Of a stretch of 40,466 nt of DNA, positions 15,816 to 25,300 are shown one piece after another. Made by a program: the position numbers and the translations under genes. The notes beneath the pieces were generated by a model, which was given only the letters and a program-made list of their open reading frames with translations, was not told the DNA's origin and searched no databases. Every line of letters starts with the position of its first letter. Position 1 is the stretch's first letter. Source of the DNA: an uncultured Marinobacter sp. (GTDB taxonomy: Bacteria > Pseudomonadota > Gammaproteobacteria > Pseudomonadales > Oleiphilaceae); contig CAJXOQ010000011.1 in NCBI GenBank assembly GCA_913057975.1, positions 1 to 40,466 on the forward strand, given 5' to 3'.

Positions 15816-16315
15816 GATGTCCCTGGGCTCAGAATAAAGTCAGCGATGGCGGGTACATTGTTTACATCGAAAACGGGGCCGGGGAAATCCGCAGCGTAGT
15901 CCGCTACATAGTCCGCCACCAGGGCAATGATGCTGTCGTCCTCCGGGTAGAGGGGCGCACGGGCGCTTTCCTGCCTGTGTACTTCAATCTTGGGGTGCGA
16001 GTGGGTTTTAAAGCCCTCGACCACCACCCAGTCGCAGGGGCCCAGCCGCGCCAGCAATTCATCCAGCGTTGGCTCTTCAGCGCCGCGCAACTCGTGCATG
16101 ATGGCAAAGCGCTGCCCGCCCGCCAGGATGACCTCACGCGCCCCGGCATCGCGGTGCTTGTAGCTGTCGGTGCCGGGTTGGTCGACATCTACCCCATGAT
16201 GGGCGTGCTTGATCGAGTTAACCGTTAGTCCCCTGCTGGACAGCTCGCGAATCAAAGCCGTGGCCAGCGTGGTTTTTCCGCTGTTCTTCCAGCCCACAAT
16301 GCCGATGACATTCAC
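15812..16315 (-). CDS. mobB: Molybdopterin-guanine dinucleotide biosynthesis protein B
   Basis: A 167-residue P-loop GTP-binding protein. The P-loop is GWKNSGKTT (8-16), followed by the family segment IKHAHHGVDVDQPGTDSYKH and WVVVEGFKTHSHPKIEVHR. MobB assists MobA in attaching GMP to molybdopterin. It starts with GTG at 16315, overlapping the mobA stop as GTGA, and its stop overlaps moeA. The order mobA-mobB-moeA with four-base overlaps indicates translational coupling. Confidence 0.94.
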   Translation of the reverse strand: MNVIGIVGWKNSGKTTLATALIRELSSRGLTVNSIKHAHHGVDVDQPGTDSYKHRDAGAREVILAGGQRFAIMHELRGAEEPTLDELLARLGPCDWVVVEGFKTHSHPKIEVHRQESARAPLYPEDDSIIALVADYVADYAADFPGPVFDVNNVPAIADFILSPGTS

Positions 16316-16899
16316 TTCAGGTGTTTCTCCGCCCAGGCCAGGTCTTCCGGTGTATTAATGTTGAAAAAGTCATCCTCAGAAAACACCACCAGGGTTTCAC
16401 CCTGGGCTTGTGTCCACTGGCGGATCTTGCGCACGCCGTTGTTCAGGGCGGCTCGAAGATCATCTCTCAACGCGACCCGCCAGCGGCCAAACGTTGGCTG
16501 GGGCAGACGACCGCGTTCCGGATCCGGTGTCGCCGCGAGCACCACCGGCGTGTCATGCCCTGCCAATCGTGCAGCCAGATCCCGGGGGAACGAGGGGGTG
16601 TCCGCAGCGACGCTGATCAGCCATTCATGCCCTTGTTCGGCCGCCCAATCCATGCCCGCCAGAACACCTGCCAGCGGGCCTGGAAAATCAGCGATCGAAT
16701 CAGCCACCACCGGCAAACCCAGATCATCAAACCGACTCAGATCGCCGTTGGCGTTCAACACCACGGCGTCCACCTGCGGTGTGATCCTGTCGATGACCCG
16801 CTGGATCAACGACTGATCACCCAGCATCAATCGTCCCTTGTCGCCGCCGCCCATCCGGTTGGCCTGGCCGCCCGCCAGAATGACCGCGCAATCAGTCAT
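16312..16899 (-). CDS. mobA: Molybdenum cofactor guanylyltransferase
   Basis: A 195-residue nucleotidyltransferase that adds GMP to molybdopterin to form the guanine dinucleotide needed by FdhA. The GTP-binding signature LAGGQANRMGGGDKG (8-22) is intact, followed by VVLNANGDLSRF and a VAADTPSFPRDLAARL segment with the metal-binding aspartate. The start at 16899 lies inside the fdhD end (8-base overlap) and leaves the signature at the usual distance; an upstream frame to 16983 is within fdhD and unlikely to be used. Confidence 0.95.
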   Translation of the reverse strand: MTDCAVILAGGQANRMGGGDKGRLMLGDQSLIQRVIDRITPQVDAVVLNANGDLSRFDDLGLPVVADSIADFPGPLAGVLAGMDWAAEQGHEWLISVAADTPSFPRDLAARLAGHDTPVVLAATPDPERGRLPQPTFGRWRVALRDDLRAALNNGVRKIRQWTQAQGETLVVFSEDDFFNINTPEDLAWAEKHLK

Positions 16900-17761
16900 G
16901 CTCGGCCCCTTTTCGACGGTGCTTTTTGTCCTCGTCAGGAACCTGTGACAAGTCCTGATCGAACACCAGGCGGTGCTGCCCACTGAGGCACGTGAACTTT
17001 TTACCGCGCATCCGACCGATCAGGGTCAATCCGACCTGCCGGGCAATATCGACGCCCCAGGCGGTAAAGCCCGACCGGCTGATCAGGGTCGGGATTCCCA
17101 TCAGGGACGTTTTGATGACCATTTCGGAGGTCAGGCGGCCCGTGGTGTAGAGGACTTTGTCAGCAGCTGTGATGTCGTTGAGGTACATCCACCCTGCGAT
17201 CTTGTCCACCGCGTTGTGGCGTCCGACATCCTCCATGTAGGCCAGAATCTGGCGATCCTGACACAGAACCGTGCCGTGAATGGCGCCGGTTTCCATGTAC
17301 AGGCTGGGGGTGTGGTTGATCTGGTAGGAAAGATCGTAAAACGTGCTGGTGTGCACCGGTGTGTCCGGTAGCGACAGGCCTTCAAGCCCCGCCATCATGT
17401 CACCGAACACCGTACCCACGGCGCAGCCGGACGTCCGGGTTTTCTTTTCCAGTTTGTCTTCGACATCGGTAACACCTGCGGTACGCACTACGGCGACTTC
17501 CAGCTCTTCGTCGAAGTCAATTCCGGTGACCTGATCGGTTTCCTTCAGCATACCCTGATTCAGGAGAAAGCCGAGGGCCAGATACTCCGGGTGATCGCCA
17601 ATGGTCATGGCGGTGACGATCTCCTGGCTGTTCAGATAGATCGTCAGAGGGCGCTCTTCGATCACGCTTATGGACTTTGATTGACCGTTTTCATCAACGC
17701 CCTCGACGGCGCGGGACAGACGAGGATCTTTGGGATCGGGCAGTATCGGATTAATCGTCAT
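16892..17761 (-). CDS. fdhD: Formate dehydrogenase sulfurtransferase
   Basis: A 289-residue protein that passes sulfur from IscS to the bis-MGD cofactor of formate dehydrogenase. Family motifs are EYLALGFLLNQG (59-70), RTSGCAVGTVFGD (109-121), MEDVGRHNAVDKIAGW and TGRLTSEMVIKT. The catalytic region keeps Cys113, but the second cysteine of the E. coli-type CxxC pair is glycine here (116). It lies 65 bp after tupA and overlaps mobA, which places it in the tungstate/cofactor operon rather than beside fdhA. The ATG has a distant GGAAGAG. Confidence 0.95.
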   Translation of the reverse strand: MTINPILPDPKDPRLSRAVEGVDENGQSKSISVIEERPLTIYLNSQEIVTAMTIGDHPEYLALGFLLNQGMLKETDQVTGIDFDEELEVAVVRTAGVTDVEDKLEKKTRTSGCAVGTVFGDMMAGLEGLSLPDTPVHTSTFYDLSYQINHTPSLYMETGAIHGTVLCQDRQILAYMEDVGRHNAVDKIAGWMYLNDITAADKVLYTTGRLTSEMVIKTSLMGIPTLISRSGFTAWGVDIARQVGLTLIGRMRGKKFTCLSGQHRLVFDQDLSQVPDEDKKHRRKGAEHD

Positions 17762-17826
17762 TGTTGTTATAGCTCTTCCAGGAACGCCACGGACTTGAAT
17801 CTCGATGCACGTCCCCAGAGATTAGC

Positions 17827-18633
17827 CTATTTGGCATTCGGGAAAAACAGCTGTTGTCCGTCCACCTCGAAGCTCGCAATCGCTTGCTGGCCATTCTCGG
17901 AAATCAGCCAGTTGTGCCATTGTTCAGCGAAATCGTGCTTGAGATGCGGATGCTTCTCTTCGGAGATCAGCAAGCTACCGTACTGGTTGAACAATACTTC
18001 GTCGCCGGCAAAAAGCAGCGTCAGGTTCTGGCGGTTGCCAAACGCCACCCAGGTGGCGCGGTCCGACATCACGTACGCATCCATGGCTGCAGCGGTGTTG
18101 AGGGTTGGCCCCATGCCACTGCCGAGTTCGCGATACCAGTCGCCATCGGGGTCCACGCCGGCGTTCTCCCAGAGGCGCAACTCGGCGCGATTGGTGCCGC
18201 TGTCATCGCCGCGTGAGGTGAAGGGTGCCTTGGCATTGGCAATCGCCGCGAAGGCTTCAGCGGCACTTTGCGCCTCACCAATATTCGCCGGATCGTCTGC
18301 GGGGCCAATCAATACGAAATCGTTGTACATGACATCGGCGCGCTCGGTGGCGAAGCCGTTCTCGACAAAGCGCTTTTCTCCGGCGGTGTCGTGTACCAGA
18401 AGGCTGTCGGCGTCGCCGCGACGGGCGATTTCAAAGGCCTGTCCGGTGCCCACTGCCACCACCCGTACGTCGATGCCGGTGGCGTCTTCGAACTGCGGTA
18501 AAATGGCGTTGAACAGCCCCGAGTTCTGGGTGGAAGTTGTTGAGGCCAGAGTGATGTAGTCATCAGCGCGAGCGCTGAACGCCAGGCCCAGACTGGTTAC
18601 ACCTGCGAGTACAAGGGTTAAGCCTTTTTTCAT
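17827..18633 (-). CDS. tupA: Tungstate ABC transporter substrate-binding protein
   Basis: A 268-residue periplasmic binding protein with a signal peptide of about 23 residues (KKGLTLVLAG ... FSARA). The mature start DDYITLASTTSTQNSG contains the TTTS-type ligand loop (STTS at 31-34) characteristic of TupA/WtpA-like tungstate binders of the PBP family. Later motifs include FTSRGDDSGTNRAELRLW (about 137-155). High-affinity tungstate selectivity is known for TupA; from sequence alone molybdate cannot be fully excluded. ATG 18633 follows AAGGAG at 8 bases. It is third in the tupBCA order. Confidence 0.93.
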   Translation of the reverse strand: MKKGLTLVLAGVTSLGLAFSARADDYITLASTTSTQNSGLFNAILPQFEDATGIDVRVVAVGTGQAFEIARRGDADSLLVHDTAGEKRFVENGFATERADVMYNDFVLIGPADDPANIGEAQSAAEAFAAIANAKAPFTSRGDDSGTNRAELRLWENAGVDPDGDWYRELGSGMGPTLNTAAAMDAYVMSDRATWVAFGNRQNLTLLFAGDEVLFNQYGSLLISEEKHPHLKHDFAEQWHNWLISENGQQAIASFEVDGQQLFFPNAK

Positions 18634-18702
18634 CTTGTTTTCTCCTTTCGCGCGTGTGGAACTTCCATTGAGTAGCCAGCCGGTAAACCGTCAGAGATAA
18701 AA

Positions 18703-19446
18703 CTATCCCACCAGTTCTCCGGCAATAAACGCTTGCGCCTCCCGCGAGACGGGCCTGTTGAAAAAGACGTCGGCGGGGGTGTGTTCGCACACTTTGCCAC
18801 CAGAAAGAAACAAAACATCTCCGGCAAGTCGCCTGGCCTGATGCAGATCGTGCGTGGTCATTACGATGCGCGTTCCCCGCTGATGAAACTCGCGTACCGC
18901 CGCCTCCACGCCTTTAATGGCCGCCGGGTCGAGTGCTGAGGTGGGTTCATCCAGAAACAGCACCTGAGGAGAAAGTACCCAGGCGCGGGCCAGTGCCAGG
19001 CGCTGCTGTTCGCCGCCGGAGAGCACTCGCGCGGGCGTGTTTGTGCAGGGGGTAAGCCCAAAATGCTCAAGCGCTTCACAGGCGATCTTTGTACGTGTTT
19101 TGCGGGGGACATTATTCACCGCCAGCGCGTGAACGAGATTGGCCACGGCCGAGCGACGCAGCAGCACCGGTTGCTGGAACACCATCGCCTGTCGGGGGCG
19201 CGCCTCACTTGACCAGGCTACCTGTCCCTGAGTGGGTGAGAGCAAACCGTGCGCCAGCCGTAACAGAAGACTCTTGCCCGCTCCGTTGGGCCCCATTACC
19301 AGGGTGGGGCCGGTGCCGTCCAGGGTGAATGAACAGGGCCCCAGCAGCGCCTTACCCTGCTGGCTGAAGGCGACGCCATCAAAACGCAGCGTTGGTGGCG
19401 GGAGGAGGGCGGCCGAGGCAAGGAGCGGAACGTTAAATGACGTCAT
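18703..19446 (-). CDS. tupC: Tungstate ABC transporter ATPase
   Basis: A 247-residue ABC ATPase. Walker A is GPNGAGKS (52-59), the Q-loop is FQQP near 90-93, the signature is LSGGEQQ (142-148), and Walker B is VLFLDEP (162-168) with a switch His in MTTHDLHQ. It starts in the tupB stop (ATGA overlap) and is followed by tupA after 69 bp. It powers import through TupB. Confidence 0.93.
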   Translation of the reverse strand: MTSFNVPLLASAALLPPPTLRFDGVAFSQQGKALLGPCSFTLDGTGPTLVMGPNGAGKSLLLRLAHGLLSPTQGQVAWSSEARPRQAMVFQQPVLLRRSAVANLVHALAVNNVPRKTRTKIACEALEHFGLTPCTNTPARVLSGGEQQRLALARAWVLSPQVLFLDEPTSALDPAAIKGVEAAVREFHQRGTRIVMTTHDLHQARRLAGDVLFLSGGKVCEHTPADVFFNRPVSREAQAFIAGELVG

Positions 19447-20141
19447 CCGAGCCGCCTTCTGGTCAGTTCGCCCACCAAATAGGCGCCTGCGTTAATCAGC
19501 ATGACCAGCGTCAGCAGCACGATCCCCAGCCCCAGTGCCAGGGGCAGGTTGCCCTTGCCGGTTTCCAGCACAATGGCGGTGGTCATGACCCGCGTAACCC
19601 CATCAATATTGCCACCCACCATCATCACCGCGCCCACTTCGGCGCTGGCGCGGCCAAAACCGGCAAGCAGAACGGTCAACAACGCAAAACGGGCATCCCA
19701 CAGCAGAGTGGGCATCATGCGTGAGCGCGACATACCCAGTGACATGAACTGCTCGCGGTACTCACCCAGAAGCTCTTCCACCTTCTGACGCGAGAGCGCG
19801 GCAAGAATTGGCAATACCAGGACCACCTGGGCAATGACCATGGCTCCCGGTGTGAACAGGAACCCCCACTCACCCAGAGGGCCGGCTCGTGAAAGCAGTA
19901 AATAGACGGCGAGCCCGGCTACCACCGGAGGCAGCCCCATCAGCGCATTGAGCACGACAATCATGACGCTGCGCCCGGGGAAGCGCCACAGTGCCACCGC
20001 CGCACCGAGGGGAAACCCCAGCACAGCCGCGATCAGTACCGCCAGAAGCGAAACCTGCAGCGAAAGCGCCACGATCTGAAAGAGCGAGGCGTCGAGGTTT
20101 AACAATAGCGACAGTGCCACGTAAAACGCATTATTTTCCAC
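19443..20141 (-). CDS. tupB: Tungstate ABC transporter permease
   Basis: A 232-residue inner-membrane permease with about five or six helices. The cytoplasmic EAA-type loop is EQFMSLGMSRSRMMPTLLWD (about 147-166), followed by FGRASAEVGAVMMVGGN, both typical of TupB/ModB-like permeases. I choose GTG at 20141 because AAGGAG lies 8 bases before it; ATGs at 20168 and 20195 would add poorly supported residues and reach into the regulator's leader. It is the first gene of the leftward tup-fdhD-mob-moeA unit. Confidence 0.92.
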   Translation of the reverse strand: MENNAFYVALSLLLNLDASLFQIVALSLQVSLLAVLIAAVLGFPLGAAVALWRFPGRSVMIVVLNALMGLPPVVAGLAVYLLLSRAGPLGEWGFLFTPGAMVIAQVVLVLPILAALSRQKVEELLGEYREQFMSLGMSRSRMMPTLLWDARFALLTVLLAGFGRASAEVGAVMMVGGNIDGVTRVMTTAIVLETGKGNLPLALGLGIVLLTLVMLINAGAYLVGELTRRRLG

Positions 20142-20225
20142 AGCTGCGTCTCCTTGCTTATTGAGCATCGTGGGGTTTCTGACTACGCTTTGCACAGCCT
20201 GTTGAAAAATATGCAGCTAAAAACA

Positions 20226-20244
20226 GCCTGGCGCTTTTCCAGGC
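20226..20244. promoter_or_regulatory. Inverted repeat, candidate W/Mo regulator operator
   Basis: GCCTGG and CCAGGC flank a 7-bp spacer at 20226-20244, just upstream of the regulator's ribosome-binding site and between divergent tupB and regulator genes. The octamer ACAGCCTG also occurs twice, at 20194-20201 and 20223-20230, 29 bp apart. These are the best operator candidates in the 117-bp divergent region; no ModE-type box was recognised. Confidence 0.45.
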
Positions 20245-20258
20245 AGCAGGAGAGACCG

Positions 20259-21143
20259 ATGCCCCTTCCCGCTTACCTCACCACGGCCGAAGCTGCCGCG
20301 TATCTGCGTCTGAAAGAGCGCAAAGTCTATGATCTGGTCAGCCAGGGCGTTATTCCCTGTGTGCGGGTGACGGGAAAGCTGTTGTTTCCACGCCAGCGGA
20401 TTGACCTGTGGTTGATGAACCATCTGGAGGGTGACGACGTCGTCAGCTCGCCGACCCCGCCAGTCCTGGCGGGCAGCCAGGACCCATTGCTGGAGTGGGC
20501 GGTGAAGGAGAGCGGTGCGGAGCTGGCGCTGCTGTGTCAGGGAAGTGGCGATGGTGTGCAACGGTTGATCGCCGGGCGCGCAATGCTGGCCGGGATGCAT
20601 ATCTGGCACGCTGAAAGCCGGGACTACAATGATCCTGTCACGTTGGGGCTGAGCGGCATGCGTGACCTGGTGCTGATTCGCTGGGCGAAGCGCCAGCAGG
20701 GGCTTCTGTTAGCCACCGATAACCCTCACCGACTCGCTCGCTTGGAGGATATCGCCCGCCCCGGCATACGTCTGGCGCATCGCCAGCCCGATGCCGGCGT
20801 CAGCCATTTGTTGCAGAGCTTGCTGGCACGCCACCGCCTCGATGCCGGACACCTCACGTGGGCAACGCATCCGTCGCTCAGCGAAGACGATCTCGCCTTG
20901 GCCATTCGACAGGGCGAAGCGGATGTTGGCGTGGGAATCGAAGCGGCGGCGCGGCGCCAGGGGCTCGCTTTTATTCCGCTGCAGCAGGAGCATTTTGATC
21001 TGGCCATGCGCCGGCGTCACTACTTTGATCCGGCCATGCAGAGGCTGCTGGCGTTTGCCGGTAGCGAGCGCTTCGTCCAGCGCGCCGAGGCGTTAGGCGG
21101 TTACGACATCGCGGAGCTGGGACATGTTGTCTATAACGCTTGA
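20259..21143 (+). CDS. HTH plus periplasmic-binding-like domain regulator, tungstate/molybdate linked
   Basis: A 294-residue one-component regulator. The N-terminal ~55 residues form an excisionase/MerR-like helix-turn-helix (LTTAEAAAYLRLKERKVYDL). Residues ~75-290 form a PBP-like domain of the type that resembles ModA/TupA ligand binders but is cytoplasmic here (PF12727 as I recall). ATG 20259 follows AGGAG; the frame opens upstream at 20154 without support. It is divergent from tupB and 51 bp before the MOT1-type transporter gene. Location suggests it senses tungstate or molybdate and controls both transporters; this is inferred. Activator or repressor cannot be told. Confidence 0.87.
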   Translation: MPLPAYLTTAEAAAYLRLKERKVYDLVSQGVIPCVRVTGKLLFPRQRIDLWLMNHLEGDDVVSSPTPPVLAGSQDPLLEWAVKESGAELALLCQGSGDGVQRLIAGRAMLAGMHIWHAESRDYNDPVTLGLSGMRDLVLIRWAKRQQGLLLATDNPHRLARLEDIARPGIRLAHRQPDAGVSHLLQSLLARHRLDAGHLTWATHPSLSEDDLALAIRQGEADVGVGIEAAARRQGLAFIPLQQEHFDLAMRRRHYFDPAMQRLLAFAGSERFVQRAEALGGYDIAELGHVVYNA

Positions 21144-21194
21144 GTGTTGCCAATAATAACTCAATAAAAACAGACCAATGAACCAGGAGCTTGC

Positions 21195-22337
21195 ATGCCC
21201 TTAAACCCAAAAGATTCAGTGAAGGAGGTCAGCGGGGCGCTGGGTGACATCGGCACCCTGCTGCCACTGAGTCTTGGGGCGATCGGCGTGGCAGGGCTGG
21301 CACCGGTACCTGTACTGCTGGGGTTTGCCGTGTTCTACATTGCAACCGGTCTGTACTATCGGCTGCCGATACCGGTGCAACCGATGAAAGCGGTTGCTGC
21401 GTTGTTGCTGACCACCGAGGTGACTTCCCAAAGCCTGGTGGCAAGTGGCGTGCTGATCGGAGCAGTACTACTACTCCTGGGCGCAACCGGATGGATTAAC
21501 CGTGTGGCACGTCTTGTGCCCGGCTCGGTATTAAGCGGCCTTCAACTGGGGCTGGGTCTGCTGTTGGCCAACATGAGCCTGGGGTTGATGGCCACGTCCT
21601 TGCCGTTGGGTGTGATCACCTTGGCGGTGTTGGCCATCACCCTCAAGGTGTTGCCGAACTGGCCAGCAGCGCTGATAGGGCTTGGTGTCGCGTTAGCGAT
21701 CGGCGCGATACTGGGGGCGCCGGGACTCACGCTGCCTGCAGCAGATTCGGTGCCATTCGGACTACCCCAACTGCCAGGCATAAACGACTGGCAGCAGGCG
21801 ATGTCCGTGCTGGTGTTACCTCAGTTGGCGCTTACGATCACCAACGCCGTTGTACTGACGGCGCTGGTGGTTGGGGATTACTTCGGCGAGCAATCGCACC
21901 GTGTGTCGCCAGGCCGCCTGTCCGTGACAACGGGTTTGGCAAACCTTTTTCTCGTTCCGCTCGGTGCCTTGCCCATGTGTCATGGCGCCGGAGGCGTGGC
22001 CGCGCACCATCGTTTCGGTGCCCGGACCGGCATGGCCCCCGTTCTGTTGGGAACCGCTTTGCTCATGGTTGCTTTTCTGCCGGGCGGCTTTTCATTTATT
22101 GCCGCCATTCCGGTAGCCGGTCTAGGTGCCTTGTTGTTGGTAGCCGCCGTTGAGCTTGCCGTGTCCAGACGTCTCTGGGCAGCCAAGCCGTCTTGCTGGC
22201 CGGTTATCGCCATAACCGCACTGGTGACCGTCTGGGCCGATCCGCTTTTCGGGCTTTTAGCCGGCGTGATCTCTGAGGGTGTTCGGGCAGTGTGGGTGCG
22301 AGGCAAGATGGAATCCGAAGGTCCCACGGACGTCTAG
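21195..22337 (+). CDS. MOT1-family molybdate/sulfate permease
   Basis: A 380-residue membrane protein with about ten to twelve helices. Two MOT1 signature regions are present: a PIPVQPMKA motif after the third helix (about 56-64) and PMCHGAGGVAAHHRFGARTG (about 256-275), both matching eukaryotic and bacterial MOT1 molybdate transporters. It lacks the STAS domain of SulP. ATG 21195 follows AGGAG. It follows the HTH-PBP regulator by 51 bp in the same direction. Substrate is probably molybdate; sulfate transport is the alternative. Confidence 0.88.
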   Translation: MPLNPKDSVKEVSGALGDIGTLLPLSLGAIGVAGLAPVPVLLGFAVFYIATGLYYRLPIPVQPMKAVAALLLTTEVTSQSLVASGVLIGAVLLLLGATGWINRVARLVPGSVLSGLQLGLGLLLANMSLGLMATSLPLGVITLAVLAITLKVLPNWPAALIGLGVALAIGAILGAPGLTLPAADSVPFGLPQLPGINDWQQAMSVLVLPQLALTITNAVVLTALVVGDYFGEQSHRVSPGRLSVTTGLANLFLVPLGALPMCHGAGGVAAHHRFGARTGMAPVLLGTALLMVAFLPGGFSFIAAIPVAGLGALLLVAAVELAVSRRLWAAKPSCWPVIAITALVTVWADPLFGLLAGVISEGVRAVWVRGKMESEGPTDV

Positions 22338-22355
22338 GCGTCATGCTTTGGAAAT

Positions 22356-22376
22356 AACGGCCTGCCAAAAGCCGTT
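22356..22376. terminator. Weak hairpin between convergent genes
   Basis: AACGGC and GCCGTT form a 6-bp stem with a 9-base loop in the 44-bp gap between the MOT1-type gene and the hybrid kinase, which converge. The leftward strand shows a few Ts after the stem (TTATTTCC). It may serve as a weak terminator. Confidence 0.35.
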
Positions 22377-22381
22377 GAAGC

Positions 22382-25300
22382 TCATGGCTGGCTTCCATGA
22401 ATGCGGCTTTGAATAACATTGACGAGTTGTTCTGTTGTCAGGCGGTTCTTCAGCAGAACGGCTTCAACGGTATTGTGCTGTTCTTTGCTGACGTCGTCGC
22501 CCGACAGTATGACGATTGCCGCATAAGGCTGCTCGTGTTGAATATCCGGGATCAGATCCAATCCGGAGCCGTCCGGCAGGCCAATATCCAGCAACACCGC
22601 ATCGTAAGCGTGCTGCTTTAACAGAGCTTTGGCGCTGGCAATGCTTCCCGCCCGTTGCATAATCAACCGATCACTGACCATGGCTGAAATGACATCGTGC
22701 AGATCCGCATCATCCTCAATGTGCAGTATTTTCGCGAGCCCGCCATTTGATAATTGATGTCGCACCAGATCAATCAGTTTCTGATGTTGAATGGGTTTTG
22801 GCAGCCAGGCGATATTGTTCGCCTCGCCATTAAGCTCAAGCTTTCCCTGCTTCACTTTCGCAGACACTACCACGATAGGTATGTGTGCCGTGTCAGCATG
22901 CTTCTTCAGCCGTCGAATAATGTCGAGTCCGCCAATGTCCGGCAATATCAGGTCCAGGCTGATCAGGTCATAATCACCCTTGTTCACCGCTTCAAGGGCC
23001 TCTAAGCCAGTGTGGCAGACCGCCACCTGGTACCCGACCCCTCCCAGCATGATTTTCAGAAGTTCGGCAGCATCCGGATCATCTTCCACGATCAATATTC
23101 GGGGTGCCGCTTGAACAGGTTGGCGTGCACCCGGATGAGCTGTTGTCGGTATCGCTTGGCCTGGTTGCACCGCTGGAAGCGTAAAGAAAAAACGAGTACC
23201 TTTTCCTTCGGTAGTTTCAAAGCCAATGGTTCCGCCCATGCGTTTAACGAGTTCACGGGTTATGGCCAAACCCAGGCCTGTGCCGCCTTTCTGGCGCCTG
23301 TCGGAGCTGTCGGCCTGAGCAAATCTCTGAAACACCTTATGTTGGAAGTCCTCGGGAATACCGGGCCCCTGATCAACCACACTGACTGTGACGTCGGTAT
23401 CAGTGCTGGTCGCTTCAATGCTGACTGTACCGCCGTCGGGAGAAAATTTAATGGCATTGGACAATAGGTTGGCCAGCACCTGTTTCAGTCGCTGTACATC
23501 GACCTTGACGCTGGTTTGGGCCAGCTCGCGGGTTAGCACCAGTTTTATGTTTTGCTCAGCACCGTAGGTTTTGTTCTCCTCCACCGATTGCTCAAGTATT
23601 GGTATAATTGATGCCACCTGCATGTCGAAAGGGATTTTACCCGCCGCAATTTTATCGGTATCCAGCAAATCGTTAATCAGATGCGCCAGCCGCTCGCTGT
23701 TACGGTGTGCGGTATTCAATAGTTTCTGCGCCTTTTCGGGTATATCGCCTAACCGTCCGCCCAGCACGAGGCCGAGGGCGCCGCTTACCGAGGTAAGCGG
23801 CGTTCGCAATTCATGGCTGACCGTAGAAATAAGCTCAGTCTTCATTTGCTCAAGGCGCTTATGCTCGGTGATGTCCTGAGCGATACCCAGAAAACCTGTA
23901 ATGTTATCAACGTCGTCCCGGACAGGTGTGACCGTCAACATGACCGGGATCTGCTCCCCCAGCTTGTTTATATAAGACCATTCGCGGGTTTCCGAGCCCT
24001 CGTGCAGAGGGCGTTGTACGAATACATCAAAGCCTGAGACTGTCTCGCCGGTTTGCTCATGAAGCTCTTGGGATCGTTCTTCAATCTCGGACGAGAGGTG
24101 AAACAGAGTCGGGCTGTGAGTGCCGACTACCACGCTTGAATTGTATCCTAGAAGGTTTTCTGCCCCTTTATTGAATAGGGTAATTGTGCCGTCGGTATCG
24201 GTTGCGATAATCGCCATCTCTGTGGAAGCTTCCAGTACATTGCTCAACATCGTGGAAGTATTGGCCAGTTCTTGAGTACGAGCTTGGACTTCCAGCTCTA
24301 GATTGGTCTGTGCGCTATCCAGTTCAGCGAACGTATGGGCAAGCGTATCGCTCATGTTTTTGAGTGAGGCAGACAAACTCGCATACTCATGCACCCTGCT
24401 GTCGGGGAGCTTGGATTGCCTTTGATGACGTATTTTGTCGTGCAGGTGCCTGCTGGCCTTGTCGAGTCGCGACAAGGGGAGAGTCAGGACGCGACTCAAA
24501 AAAAAGCTGGCCAGAATGCTCAGTAGCGTCATTCCCGCCAGAAACGCGAAGCTTTTATTGCGTTGACCTTCGATGGCCTGTATCAATGGCGCCGCAGGCC
24601 TCTCAGCCATTAGCTCGGTACCATCGCGAAGCCCGGTGACAGGAACCCGATATTGATATTGGCCGGCTTTCCAGCGGCTCACCAGACTACCTTCGAAATC
24701 CGGCAGCCAGATGGCCAGGTTATCCGCGCCACTTAGCTGCTGCACCTTTCCTGGTGAAAAAACGTTCACCTTTCCAGCCTGCGCAACGGGTTCACCCTGG
24801 CCATTCAGCAGCGCTATACCCGATACGTCATCGCTTTTCGAGTACCGCAATAGTTCACTTTTAAGGGCTGGCGAGGCTGCGGGTTGTCGCTGGAGAGTCT
24901 CCTGTGCCGCGTTAAGCACTCTTTTCAATTGCCCGGCCAACATCTGCTCCTGTTCGATTTTCTCGGCGGAGCTGCTGAGAATGACCGGAGTCGTGCCGGC
25001 GATAAGCGTCAGAATCAATAGAGCGTGAAAAAGCAGCTCGTTTAACCGGATGTGAGTGGGTAACCAGCTGACAGCGCCGTTCTGGAACCGCCAAACCATC
25101 ACTTGAACCAGAATCCCTGCGACCAGAGCATTGAAGAGGCCGTTCAGTGACTGCTTCAGGGCAATCATGGCGGCAGACGACGTATCTATGCCAATCACGC
25201 CTATATAGAGCAGTGGTACCAAAATTGGCCCGGCCACAAGCCAGAAAGCGAGGTCTGCCAGCACCAGGTTCTGCATGCCACGCCGATACAGCAGGCCGAC

